Part shown: piece after piece, positions 53,652-63,100 of the stretch
How the letters are laid out: each line of letters opens with the position of its first letter
Position numbering within the stretch: position 1 is the first letter of the stretch
DNA from: Pseudomonas sp. LB-090624
Lineage (GTDB): Bacteria; Pseudomonadota; Gammaproteobacteria; Pseudomonadales; Pseudomonadaceae
Direction: 5' to 3'
Length of the DNA stretch: 64,000 bases
NCBI RefSeq assembly: GCF_003205205.1
Contig: NZ_QJRL01000001.1
Span: 248,001 to 312,000, forward strand
The notes under the pieces: model-generated
Database searches by the model: none
What the model was told of the DNA's origin: nothing
The model's input: the letters and a program-made list of their open reading frames with translations, nothing else
Position numbers and translations under genes: made by a program

Positions 53652-54986
53652 TTAGAAACTGCTCTGGATCTTCAGGCCGCCGATCAGGGCGCCATCGACC
53701 TGCGACACCCCGCCCGGGTGGCGGATGTACTGCAGGTTGGGGCGTACCGTGAGCCAGTCGGCCAGATGAATGCCGTAGTACAGTTCGGCGCTGTACTCGG
53801 TGTCCTGCACGGGCAGGAAACCCGGGTTGTCATAGTCGTCGATGCCTGCGGCCTGGTTGGCCAGGCGGGCGTTTTTGCGGTAGGCAGGGTTGACGTGCAC
53901 GCGGGCGAGGGCGAAACCGATGTCGTCCTTGGCGCGGGCGTCGAAGGGCCCTTTGTATACCAGTCCTGCCTGCACATAGTTGTCGATGGCATTGGTCTTC
54001 TTGTCGTGCACCGTGGCGTTGGCGAACAGGCTCAGGCCACGCGACTGGTCGGATGCCAGCGAAGTGACCTGTTGTTGGGCGCCGAGCCACACGCCGTGCT
54101 TGCTCGAGCTGCTGCGGTAGGCGGCGCCGCTGAGGGCTGCCGGCTGGCCATTGCTGTCCTTGAGAACATCTTGTGCCTTGGCATTACTGTAGTAGTAGCC
54201 GGCGCGATATTCCCCTTTCAGGCCTTGGATACGTGGGCTCCATACCAGTTCGATCGGCATGACCGCGCCCTGGGTGCCGCTGCCGCTGAGCTTGAAGCCG
54301 TTGCCCGACTCGAGGTTGGAGGGGTTCTGTTCGAACACCCCGACCTGGGCGTACAGCTCGGGGTTGAGGTTGTAGCGCACGCGCAGGGCCCACTGGCTGA
54401 CCGGCCAGTTGTACCAGATACCGCCTACCCAGTTGCCGACCTGCGAGCCGCAGAAAGCCAGGTTCTGGAAGTCGCAAGGGAAACTGTTGAAGTCCTCGCC
54501 CTCGCCGAAGCGGCCGAATTTCACATCCAGCGCGCCATCGAAGTACTTCTGCTTGATCCACAGCTGGGTCAGCCGCCAGGTTTCGCCGCGGCCCCAGACT
54601 TCCTGTGCCGAAGTGAAGCCGCCGACGCGCGGGTCGTTGATGCGGTCGTTGCTGATGTTGTCACCGTGCCGCTCGGTGATGGTCAGCTGCACCTCGGTGT
54701 CGTGCCAGCCGAGGATCTTGTCCAGGTCAAGGTGGCTGCCAAAGGTGAACTGGTCGCTGTAGCGCGCGGTGCGATCATGGTCGTAGCCGCCGCGCAGGTT
54801 GCTGCCCATCTCGCCGGTATAGCCAAGGGTGAAGTCATAGCCTCGTTCCAGCAACTGGCTGCGGGTGCCGCCCCAGTCGCCGAGCATCCATGGCGAGTCG
54901 CTGGCGAACATCTCGCTGGCGCCGACGGGGGTTGCCAAGGCGCTGAGGGCAAGGCCGATGTAACAGGATTTGGGCAGTTGGAGCAT
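53652..54986 (-). CDS. oprB: OprB-family carbohydrate-selective porin
   Basis: Outer-membrane protein of 444 residues. The signal peptide ends TPVGASEMF. The mature start SPWMLGDWGGTRSQLLERGYDFTLGY is the OprB family signature. The 16-strand pattern ends in a terminal Phe (LIGGLKIQSSF). It lets glucose and related sugars into the periplasm for the dehydrogenase encoded next. No Shine-Dalgarno is obvious: a 14-bp palindrome lies directly before the ATG. Confidence 0.93.
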   Translation of the reverse strand: MLQLPKSCYIGLALSALATPVGASEMFASDSPWMLGDWGGTRSQLLERGYDFTLGYTGEMGSNLRGGYDHDRTARYSDQFTFGSHLDLDKILGWHDTEVQLTITERHGDNISNDRINDPRVGGFTSAQEVWGRGETWRLTQLWIKQKYFDGALDVKFGRFGEGEDFNSFPCDFQNLAFCGSQVGNWVGGIWYNWPVSQWALRVRYNLNPELYAQVGVFEQNPSNLESGNGFKLSGSGTQGAVMPIELVWSPRIQGLKGEYRAGYYYSNAKAQDVLKDSNGQPAALSGAAYRSSSSKHGVWLGAQQQVTSLASDQSRGLSLFANATVHDKKTNAIDNYVQAGLVYKGPFDARAKDDIGFALARVHVNPAYRKNARLANQAAGIDDYDNPGFLPVQDTEYSAELYYGIHLADWLTVRPNLQYIRHPGGVSQVDGALIGGLKIQSSF

Positions 54987-54987
54987 G

Positions 54988-55001
54988 AGATAGCGCTATC
55001 T
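54988..55001. promoter_or_regulatory. Palindrome abutting the oprB start codon
   Basis: AGATAGCGCTATCT, a perfect 14-bp palindrome, one base before the oprB ATG on the minus strand, where the ribosome binding site should be. It could be an operator or an RNA hairpin limiting translation. Confidence 0.5.
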
Positions 55002-55250
55002 TCTGATTATGGAAAAAACGGTAAGCGCATCGAAGGGCAGGCCCTTCAATGGATATGACGACAAGAGGTTGAAGTGAAGCGTTTCAGCTTGCGGCGGGAA
55101 GGATATAGGGGAAGTTGTAAGAAAAAAAGACAAATTGTCGCAGTTGATTGTTGCTGAACTGGCAACAGTCGAGGCCGGTAGAGGGGTGTGGGCAGTCGGT
55201 AAATCCGCCACAGAGATCGCATAAGGGCTGACAGGTGTTGGCCACAAGAT

Positions 55251-55502
55251 CTTCAGCGCCTGCGAGATCGAGCGCCGCCCGCGCGGCGCATCGCGAGCTG
55301 CGCTCGCTCCTACGTTTGTTCGGGCCAATTATTCCTGGGGGAATTGCGCGCGAACGCTTTGGCGCATGGCGCGATATCGCGTCGTACGAACAAAGCGGTC
55401 GCGCGCGCCTGTTACAGGCGTGACTGGCCCGAAACAAACGTAGGAGCGAGCGCAGCTCGCGATGCGCCGCGCGGGCGGCGCTCGGTCTCACAGGCGCTGA
55501 AG
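55251..55502. repeat. Large inverted repeat, 76/77-bp arms
   Basis: Left arm 55251-55326 and right arm 55426-55502 are reverse complements with two mismatches and one single-base indel. The 99-bp centre holds further GC palindromes (GCGCGATATCGCG-like). The arms contain GCGAGCTGCGCTCGC and CTACGTTTGTTCGGGCC. It fills much of the gap of about 600 bp between oprB and the TonB receptor gene. No open frame of note lies inside. It looks like a paired extragenic repeat or small non-autonomous element. No target duplication was identified. Confidence 0.85.
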
Positions 55503-55584
55503 AGGCTGTGACGGGCACTTGGCAACCCTGATGCCATTGCCAGAAACCATAGAATCTCCCACACCCCTCTTCGTCGCTTCTGCT

Positions 55585-57624
55585 TCAGAAGGTCGTACGC
55601 AACCCCACTTCCACACTGCGCCCCGGCGCCGGTGCGATATCGCGCAGGATCGAGCTGGCATAGCGCACAGTCTGATCGGTCAGGTTTTCGCCGCGCACGA
55701 ATGCCAGCCACTGGCTCTGGCCAACCTCGAAGCGGTAGCCAACGCTGGCCCCCAGCGTGGTGTAGCCATCGGTGCTGGTTTCGTTGGCCGGCTTGCGGTG
55801 CTGCGACGAAGCGTGCTGCACGTCTACCCGCGCCTGCCAGCGATCCAGTTCCCAGACCAGGCCGCTGTTCAGGCGCAGCGGGGCTATGCGTGGCAGTGGC
55901 TCGCCGCTGTCCAGGTTCTTGGCCCGGGTGTAATCACCAGACAACTCCAGCGCGAAGCTGCCGTAACGGTTCTCGACCAGTTGCCAGCGGTCCTGGGCCT
56001 CGATGCCGTAGAAGCGCGCCCGCACACCTTGGTACTGATATTCCGGGTAGCCGTCGTCATGATCGTGGTCATCCTCGTCATGATCGTGATCATGCCCGCC
56101 CTCACGCAGGTTGCCGGTGCCGATCAGGCCGATGTAGTTGCGAAAGTGACTGTAGAACACCCCAACACTGCCCTTGTGGGTGCCGTTGTCGAAGCGCAGC
56201 GCCAGGTCGCCGGAAATGGCCTTTTCCTTGTTCAGGCTAGCATCGCCAACTTCATAAGCACCGGTGGCCACGTGGGCGCCGTTGGCATACAACTCGTAGA
56301 ACGTTGGGGCGCGCTCGGTGTAGCCGAGGTTGGCCGCCAGCGACCAGACCGGGTCGAGCTGGTACACCGCGCCTGAAGACAGGCTGAAGGCGTTGAAGCT
56401 GCTGGCGCTGTCGGCGTCGACGAAGTTCTCGTTACCTTTGGCGTCCGGGTCTACGCGGGTGTGCTCCATACGCGCGCCCAGGCTAAGGTTCAGGCGTTCA
56501 GTGGCTTGCCACTGCTCCAGCATGAACAGCGCCAGGCTGTCGGTATCGGTTTGCGGGACGAAGGCTTCCTCGCCCAGGGCAGAGAATTCGTTGCGGCTGA
56601 CCTGGGCACCGATCACCCCTTCAATCGGCCCGAGCGGCTGGTGGCGGGCTTCGATGCGGGCTTCGTAGCCCTTGTTCTTGAAGGTGGTATGGACCTCGCC
56701 TTCCTCGATTTCGCTGTGTTCGTAGTCGGTGTAGCCGGCATCTACCTTGACCGAGCTGAACGGGCCGTCGAGGTCGCGCAGCTCGGAGGCGAAGGCGTAG
56801 TGATCCTGCTTCATGTCCAGGCGCACGCCGGACTCGGCCACCGAGCCGTAGTTGCTGTCGTAGCGGCTGTACGACAGGCCGGCGTAGCCATGGTCCCAGT
56901 GGTAGGCACCCCCGATTGCCCCGCCGTCCTGGCGGCCGTCGCTGTTTTCCAGGCGGTGTTTGCTACCGGGCTCGTCGGCATCGCGCACTTTGGCGCTGCG
57001 TGCGTAGCCCGGGATGCGCAGGTCGTTGAACTGGCGGCTGTTGGCGTCCAGGTGCAGGGCGAAGGCGCCGTTGCCCGCCTCCAGCTTGCCGGCGCTGCTA
57101 CGGGTGGTGTCGGCGCCGCCGTAGCGCAGTTCACCGGCACCGTGGATGCCCTCGATCGGCGAGTCCGGGATGCGGTTGTCGAAGGTGTTGACCACGCCAC
57201 CGATGGCATTGCCGCCATACAGCAAGGCGGCCGGGCCACGGACGATTTCGACACGGTCGACCGTCACCGGGTCCAGGGGCACGGCGTGGTCGTAGGACAG
57301 CGACGAGGCATCCAGGGCGCCGACGCCGTTGCGCAGAATGCGGATGCGGTCGCCGTCCAGGCCGCGAATGACCGGTCGGCTGGCGCCAGGGCCGAACCAG
57401 GTAGAGGCGACACCGGGCTGCTTGTTCAGGGTTTCACCAAGGCTGCCGTGCTGCTGTTGCAGCAGGTTGTCGCCTTCGAGCACGGTGCTGGGAGCCGCCA
57501 GTTGGCTGTTGCCCAGCGGGTTGGCGGTGATGACCTGGGGTTCGAGCTCTACGGCCTGGCTGGGGGATGAGGCCAGCCAGAGCGCAACGGCGAGAGGAGA
57601 GAGGCGAAGCGGTGAGTACAGCAT
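55585..57624 (-). CDS. znuD: TonB-dependent receptor, ZnuD-like zinc type
   Basis: Outer-membrane receptor of 679 residues. The signal peptide ends SPSQAVELEP. The plug domain carries the TonB-box region and GPGASRPVIRGLDGDRIRIL, typical of ZnuD, and VEIVRGPAALLYGGNAIGGVVN. The barrel ends in VEVGLRTTF. An external loop at about residues 508-522 is His/Asp-rich (GGHDHDHDEDDHDHDD), a metal-catching feature. A Zur-like box precedes the gene. I chose ATG 57624, the start of the signal peptide. It should import zinc or a zinc complex when zinc is scarce. Confidence 0.9.
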   Translation of the reverse strand: MLYSPLRLSPLAVALWLASSPSQAVELEPQVITANPLGNSQLAAPSTVLEGDNLLQQQHGSLGETLNKQPGVASTWFGPGASRPVIRGLDGDRIRILRNGVGALDASSLSYDHAVPLDPVTVDRVEIVRGPAALLYGGNAIGGVVNTFDNRIPDSPIEGIHGAGELRYGGADTTRSSAGKLEAGNGAFALHLDANSRQFNDLRIPGYARSAKVRDADEPGSKHRLENSDGRQDGGAIGGAYHWDHGYAGLSYSRYDSNYGSVAESGVRLDMKQDHYAFASELRDLDGPFSSVKVDAGYTDYEHSEIEEGEVHTTFKNKGYEARIEARHQPLGPIEGVIGAQVSRNEFSALGEEAFVPQTDTDSLALFMLEQWQATERLNLSLGARMEHTRVDPDAKGNENFVDADSASSFNAFSLSSGAVYQLDPVWSLAANLGYTERAPTFYELYANGAHVATGAYEVGDASLNKEKAISGDLALRFDNGTHKGSVGVFYSHFRNYIGLIGTGNLREGGHDHDHDEDDHDHDDGYPEYQYQGVRARFYGIEAQDRWQLVENRYGSFALELSGDYTRAKNLDSGEPLPRIAPLRLNSGLVWELDRWQARVDVQHASSQHRKPANETSTDGYTTLGASVGYRFEVGQSQWLAFVRGENLTDQTVRYASSILRDIAPAPGRSVEVGLRTTF

Positions 57625-57659
57625 GGGGATGGGGCGTTCCTTGGCAGAGGCTTTTATAG

Positions 57660-57674
57660 TGTTACAACATAACA
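57660..57674. promoter_or_regulatory. Putative Zur box
   Basis: On the minus strand TGTTATGTTGTAACA, a 5-5-5 dyad (TGTTA/TAACA) matching the core of the gamma-proteobacterial Zur site TGTTATANTATAACA. It lies 36 bp upstream of the zinc-receptor ATG. Confidence 0.65.
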
Positions 57675-57788
57675 TAACTATTTCAGCACATAGGTTTTGC
57701 CCATGGCCAGCGATTTTTCTGTCGCCATGACTGATCCCACCCGCCACTACACTCGTGTAAGGTGCGCATCTTTCCTACGGAGCACAGC

Positions 57789-58010
57789 ATGAGCACGGCC
57801 CAACACAACGCGCTGCACGGCAAGACCCTTGAACAGATCCTCACCGAGCTGGTGGCGCACTACCAATGGCAGGGCCTGGCCGAGCGCATAGACGTGCGCT
57901 GTTTCAAGAGCAACCCGACCATCAAGTCGAGCCTGACTTTTCTGCGCAAAACGCCATGGGCGCGGGAAAAGGTCGAGCAGCTGTACGTGAAACTGCAGCG
58001 CCAGGCCTGA
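57789..58010 (+). CDS. VF530-family small DNA-binding-like protein
   Basis: Protein of 73 residues, the length of the VF530 (DUF2132) family: [22 protein letters not shown], then [22 protein letters not shown]. The structure-based suggestion for the family is DNA binding; function is unproven. ATG 57789 was chosen because the conserved part starts shortly after it. The next gene begins 1 bp after the stop. Confidence 0.82.
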   Translation: MSTAQHNALHGKTLEQILTELVAHYQWQGLAERIDVRCFKSNPTIKSSLTFLRKTPWAREKVEQLYVKLQRQA

Positions 58011-58011
58011 C

Positions 58012-58647
58012 ATGCCACGCCGTCCCTGGTTGACCAGCATGGCCGTGCTGGGCTGGTTCGGCCTGGCCGTGCAGGTGTACTTGGTGCTGATAGCGCGATG
58101 GCAGGAGCAGGCCAGTCTTGTCGGCGGCCTGATCAATGTGTTCGGTTACTTCACCGTGCTGACCAACACCTTGGTGGCGACGGTACTCAGTTATGCGGCG
58201 TTTGGCCGGGAAGGTCGGGCCAAGCGTTTTTTCCTGTCGCCGCCGGTGAGCTCTGCGGTGGCCACCAGCATCGTCCTGGTGGCGCTTGCCTATAGCGTGT
58301 TGCTGCGCCATTTGTGGCAACCACAGGGTTGGCAATGGCTGGCGGACGAGTTGCTGCACGACGTCATGCCACTGCTGTATGCCTTGTACTGGTGGTGCGA
58401 GGTACCCAAGGGCAGGCTGCGACTATGGCACCTGGCGCTGTGGGCGCTGTACCCGGCGGTGTACTTTGGCTATGCGTTGTGGCGGGGGAGTGAGATCGGC
58501 ATGTATGCCTACCCGTTCATTGATGTGGCGAACCTGGGGTATGGGCAGGTGTTGCTCAATGCCATCGGGGTGCTGGCAGGCTTCTGGGGGATAGGGTTGG
58601 TGTTGCTGGGGTTGGACAAGTGGCGGGGTTTGAGCAGATTGGCTTAG
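58012..58647 (+). CDS. Pr6Pr-family six-helix membrane protein
   Basis: Integral membrane protein of 211 residues with about six helices. FGYFTVLTNTLVATVLSYAA near residue 45 and AYPFIDVANLGYGQVLLNAIGVL near residue 165 are the conserved blocks of the FAR-17a/AIG1-like Pr6Pr group. The function is unknown. Probably co-transcribed with the VF530 gene. Confidence 0.8.
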   Translation: MPRRPWLTSMAVLGWFGLAVQVYLVLIARWQEQASLVGGLINVFGYFTVLTNTLVATVLSYAAFGREGRAKRFFLSPPVSSAVATSIVLVALAYSVLLRHLWQPQGWQWLADELLHDVMPLLYALYWWCEVPKGRLRLWHLALWALYPAVYFGYALWRGSEIGMYAYPFIDVANLGYGQVLLNAIGVLAGFWGIGLVLLGLDKWRGLSRLA

Positions 58648-58656
58648 CCTGCACAG

Positions 58657-58738
58657 GCCCTATCGCCGGCAAGCCAGCCCCCGACAGCCTTCTAGGGCTG
58701 TGCGATTCCTGTGAGGGCAGGCGTGCCGGCGATAGGCC
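58657..58738. repeat. REP-type inverted repeat
   Basis: GGCCCTATCGCCGGCAAGCC (58657-58676) faces GGCGTGCCGGCGATAGGCC (58720-58738). It has the same core as the element at 4693-4777 and lies between convergent genes. Confidence 0.8.
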
Positions 58739-58754
58739 TGGGACGGCACCCGGA

Positions 58755-59516
58755 TCACTCGTCTTCCGCAGTCCCGTCGGCACGCCAGTAGGCTGCAGCC
58801 TTCAGCGCATCCTCAGGCACGCCCTTCTCCAGCAGCAGTGCCTTGGCCTGGCGGGTCAGGGCTTTTTCCAGCGCCACCCAGCCATACAACCGGCCTTGGG
58901 GCAAGGTCAGGTTCTTCACCAGTGCGAGCAGATCTTCCTGCTGCCTACGCACCCAGATCACTTCGACCTGCGCCATGCTCGGCAGTGGCTGGCGCTCCTG
59001 CTCGTCTTCGATCTGGATCACCGCCAGCACCTGGCGACCTGCCGGCAGTTCTTCCAGGCGCCGGCCAATCGCCGGAATGGCCGTTTCATCACCGATCAGC
59101 AGGTAGCTGTCGAAGATATCCGGCACCACCAGTGAAGCCCGCGGCCCGGCAATGTTCAGGGTTTGCCCGGGCGCGGCCTGCGCGGCCCATGTAGAAGCCG
59201 GGCCGTCGCCGTGCAACACGAAGTCGATGTCCAGTTCATTGGCCACCAGGTCGATGCGCCGTGGCGTGTATTCGCGCATGGTTGGCCGGGTGCCACCATC
59301 CTTGCCCAGGTTACGGGCTTCGATGGCCTGCTGCTGCTCCGGCGTCTCAGCGAACAACAGCTTGATGTGGTCGTCGCTGCCCAGGCTGGTGAAGCCTTGC
59401 AGTTCGGCGCCACCCAAGGTGACGCGGCGCATGCGCGGGGTCAGGTCGGTGACCCGCAGCACGTGCAGGCGACGCTGGCGGATCTCGTGGTTGACGCGGT
59501 GAATGGTGTCACTCAT
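58755..59516 (-). CDS. yqjH: Siderophore-interacting ferric reductase (YqjH-like)
   Basis: FAD/NADPH protein of 253 residues of the SIP family, which reduces ferric siderophores in the cytoplasm. The N-terminal flavin domain has TPRMRRVTLGG and REYTPRRID, the RxYTxR motif. The C-terminal domain has YLLIGDETAIPAIGRRLEEL and a final AAAYWRADG. I chose ATG 59516, six bases after GGGAGA. It overlaps the regulator gene by 8 bp (ATGAGTGA). Pairing with a PadR regulator matches yqjI-yqjH of E. coli. Confidence 0.9.
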   Translation of the reverse strand: MSDTIHRVNHEIRQRRLHVLRVTDLTPRMRRVTLGGAELQGFTSLGSDDHIKLLFAETPEQQQAIEARNLGKDGGTRPTMREYTPRRIDLVANELDIDFVLHGDGPASTWAAQAAPGQTLNIAGPRASLVVPDIFDSYLLIGDETAIPAIGRRLEELPAGRQVLAVIQIEDEQERQPLPSMAQVEVIWVRRQQEDLLALVKNLTLPQGRLYGWVALEKALTRQAKALLLEKGVPEDALKAAAYWRADGTAEDE

Positions 59517-60054
59517 GGGCATTCTCCCTGACAGGTTCTGCCGGCCCGGAGGCGATGGCCTTGGCGGTATGGTTGAGCAGATCGCGAACCCGTTCGATTT
59601 CTTCAGGGGTCCAGCGGCCGCTGTGCATGTGCAGTGCGTGGCGCAGGTTGCCGACCGCTTCATGGATTTCTGGCGGGCGGTCGTGGCCGCGCAGGGCACG
59701 CTTGCTGACTTCGATGCGCATGCGCACGCCGTCCAGCGCCACGGCCTGCTCACCCAGGGCTCTGCGGCCAGCATCGGTGATGGCATACAGGCGCTTGCTG
59801 CCCTGCACCTGGCCGCTGATCAGTTCGGCTTCTTCAAGAAAATTCAACGTCGGGTAGATCACCCCGGGGCTGGGGCTGTAGCTGCCGTCGAACAGGTTTT
59901 CGATCTGGCGGATCAGGTCGTAGCCGTGGCCAGGCTGATCGGCGAGCAGGTCCAGCATCAGCAGCTTGAGGTCACCGGGCGCGAAAACGCGGGGGCCGCG
60001 CTCGCCGCGGCCGGGGCGCCGCTCGAAGGGATCATGGGGTGTGTGTTCGCGCAT
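59509..60054 (-). CDS. yqjI: PadR-family regulator (YqjI-like)
   Basis: Repressor of 181 residues. An Arg/Pro-rich N-terminal tail of about 25 residues (MREHTPHDPFERRPGRGERG) precedes the winged helix (LKLLMLDLLADQPGHGYDLIRQIE; SPSPGVIYPTLNFLEEAELI). The C-terminal part is helical. In E. coli the YqjI tail is rich in His and Cys and binds nickel or iron. Here the tail has only two His and no Cys, so metal sensing may differ. It is first in the two-gene operon with the reductase and has a palindromic operator just upstream. Confidence 0.87.
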   Translation of the reverse strand: MREHTPHDPFERRPGRGERGPRVFAPGDLKLLMLDLLADQPGHGYDLIRQIENLFDGSYSPSPGVIYPTLNFLEEAELISGQVQGSKRLYAITDAGRRALGEQAVALDGVRMRIEVSKRALRGHDRPPEIHEAVGNLRHALHMHSGRWTPEEIERVRDLLNHTAKAIASGPAEPVRENAHE

Positions 60055-60076
60055 GGGGGATGGGGCTCCGTCTTTG

Positions 60077-60110
60077 CGATATATCGTAAGATATTACTCA
60101 AGATATATCT
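60077..60110. promoter_or_regulatory. Double palindrome, probable PadR operator
   Basis: CGATATATCG (60077-60086) and AGATATATCT (60101-60110), both perfect 10-bp palindromes sharing GATATATC. Their centres are 24 bp apart, and AGATATTACT lies between them. They lie 23-56 bp upstream of the yqjI ATG, in an AT-rich patch, which fits autorepression. Confidence 0.7.
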
Positions 60111-60143
60111 AAAGACTAGCCCTCAATTGCCGATGATTATCAT

Positions 60144-63100
60144 CTAGTTATTCGATGTAACCCCTTTTGCCGTTGCCGGGGTAAGCGCCACTTCTGGCGG
60201 CTTGCACTCATTCGGGTTGCCCGGCTGCAAGTACGGCATCAGGATCGGCGCCATCCCCTTGAGCACCTGTACCGGTAGCGCCGAGGTGAATTTGAACGCT
60301 TCCGCCGAGCGCCCCGGGACGAACGCGGTCAGCGTGCCGAAGTGGTTGTCGCCGAGGAAGAACACGAACGTTGCGGTACGGTTGAGCGAACGCGAGCCGA
60401 TCAGGCGCCCGCCAGCACCAAAGCTTTCGATGCGGTTGTCACCAGTACCGGTCTTGCCACCCATTACCAGAGGCGTGCCGTCCTGCAACTTGAAGCTGCC
60501 AGAAATACGCCGCGCGGTACCGGCATCGACCACTTGCGACATGGCCCCTTTGAGCGCCCGCGCCACTTCCACCGGCAGAATCCGCACGCCCCGGTCCGGG
60601 TCGGTGATGAGCTTGGTTTCGTAGGGGGTGTTGGCAGCAAAGTGCAGGGTATCGATACGCAGGGTCGGCAGGCGGACGCCGTCGTTCTGAATGATCCCGA
60701 CCAGTTCGGAGAGGGCGGCGGGGCGGTCGCCGGAACTGCCGATGGCGGTAGCCAGCGAAGGCACCAGGTGGTCGAACGGGTAGCCTACTCGCTTCCAGCG
60801 CTGGTGGATGTCGAGGAACGCTTCGATCTCGACCATGGTGCGGATGCGGCTGTCACGGGCGCCCTGGTGGCGGCTCTTGAACAGCCAGCCATACACCTCC
60901 TGGCGCTCGAAACGGCTGGCGTTGACCATTTCGCTCAGGGTCGAACTCGGGTTCTTCAGCAGGTAGCCGAGCAGCCACAGGTCCAGCGGGTGGACCTTAG
61001 CGATGTAGCCCTGGTCGGGCAAGTCGTACTTGCCCGGACCGTAGGCCTCGTACATCTCCGACAGGCGGCCGTCGGTCAGTTTGCCCAGGGCAACCTTGTC
61101 ACCCTTGATATGGGCACGGACGAAGGCATTGAAGGTTTCCTGGCCCGCCTCCGGGAACAGGTACCGGTGCACTGCCGCCAGCCGCTGCGGCGTCACGCGC
61201 ATGCTGTCGAGGAAGGTATCCAGGCGTTGCTGGGAAGTCTTGCGCTGGTATTTCTTCCAGAAACGCATCAGGTAGTTGGTGCCTTCCTTGTCGGCGAACC
61301 GGGCCAGGTATTCCTGGCGGCGTGGGTCGGCGTCATCCTTCAGCAGCGGCACACGGTTGTACGGCTGCTGGTAGGTCACGTAGCGCACCAGGTCGCGCAT
61401 CAGGCGGATGAACGGCAGGTTGATCGACTCGCGCAAGGCGTCCTTGAGGGTCGGGTTGCGGCTGTTGTCTTCCTTGCGGAAGTTGTTGAACACGTGCATG
61501 CCGCCGCCCGTGAAGAACGCCTCGCCGGTGTTGGCCGAGTACTTGCGTTCCAGCGCGGCATCCAGCATGGCATCCAGGCTTTGGTTCTTGCTGTTCTGCG
61601 TCAGCCATTCCAGCGACCACTGGGTGATGCGGTCGAGCTCGGCGACCTCGACTTTCTTCAGCTCGGCGGCCGGCTTGCCGGCGTACTTGTCATGCAGTTC
61701 AGCGATGATCTCCAGGTAAGTGGTAAGTACCCGCAGTTTGGCGGTCGAGCCCAGTTCCAGCTTGCTGCCTTCGTTGATGTCGAAGGGCTGGTTGGTGCTG
61801 TCAGTCTGCACGCGCACCCGCGAGCCGTCGGCGGTGCGTTCGAACAGGGTGAAGCTGTAGCTCACCTGGTCGGTCGTCTTGGCGGTGAGCAGGCGTTCGC
61901 CGATCAGGCCGATCTGCGCTGCGAAGGCCGGATCTGCCAGGTTTTTCAGGTACTGGCTGACCTGCAATTGCAGGTCGGCCTGCAACGTACTGGTGGCCGA
62001 CACGTCGAGTCGGTCCAGGTCGTACAGCGGGCGGTTGAGCATGGCTGCCAGGCGGTTTCGCGCCAGGCTGATGCCTTTGTTGGTGACGATCGGCACGATG
62101 GTCGGCTGTGCGACCCAGTCGCGGTACACCGCCTTGCTGGCCAGTGCGGCGTCGGCCAGCGGTTGCTCGATGACCTTGTTGGCGGCGAGCACGCGGATGT
62201 GCGCGTCGGTCAGTTCGGCCAGCTCGACCCGGCCCTTGGACAGGTAGTGTGAGGGGCGGCGTTGGGCAATCATCAGCGACAGCACCTGGCGCAGGGCCAG
62301 GCCGCGTGCGGCCATGCTTTGCGGGTCGCTGGCGGTGGAGGTCAGGGCCTGGTTGACCTGGTCGAAGTCGGCGCCGTACCACACCCGCAAGCCCTCGGCC
62401 ATGCCATGCACTTCACCATGCCCAGGCACGGCCGACAGCGGCACGCTGTTGAGGTAGTCACGCACGATACGCTGGCGCGCCTCGGTGGTGTCGGGGCCGC
62501 CCTGATAGGCCCGCACGCTGGCAGAAATCATCTGGCGGATTTTCTCGGCGCCCGACACGGTCAGGCCGTCCGGTGAGTGGCGATACTTTTCCAGCTGCGT
62601 GGCCAGCGTGCTGCCGCCGGCTGACTGCCCGGGCAGCGCCAGGTACTTGGCTATCTGGCTGTAGGCGGCCTTGGCAAAGCGCGGCCAGTCCACCGCCGGG
62701 TTGTTGCGTGGGTCTTTGGTATCGAGCAGGTCGCGGTTCTCGATGAACAGCAGGCTGTTGACCATCACCGGCGGGATTGCCGCAAAGTCTGGGTACAGGT
62801 GCTGCGGGTAGTTGTACTGGTACAGCATGTCGCCGCGGCAGTCGGTGATCGACAGGCCGGCCTGGATCTTTTCGATATAGGGCGCGAACAGCCCATGATC
62901 GACGTAGTTCATCAACGCCGGCGAGAACTTCACCTGCTCGCTTATGAGGTAGTCGCGTTTAAGCAGGCGCGGCAGGAATTCGCCCAGGGCGCTGTAACCC
63001 AGGCGCTTGTCGAAAGGCCCGTCACCGGGGTAGACGATGGCATCGCTGGGGCCTGGTTGCAGCGAATAGGTCAGCGTGCTGGCCAGTTTGCTGAATTCGC

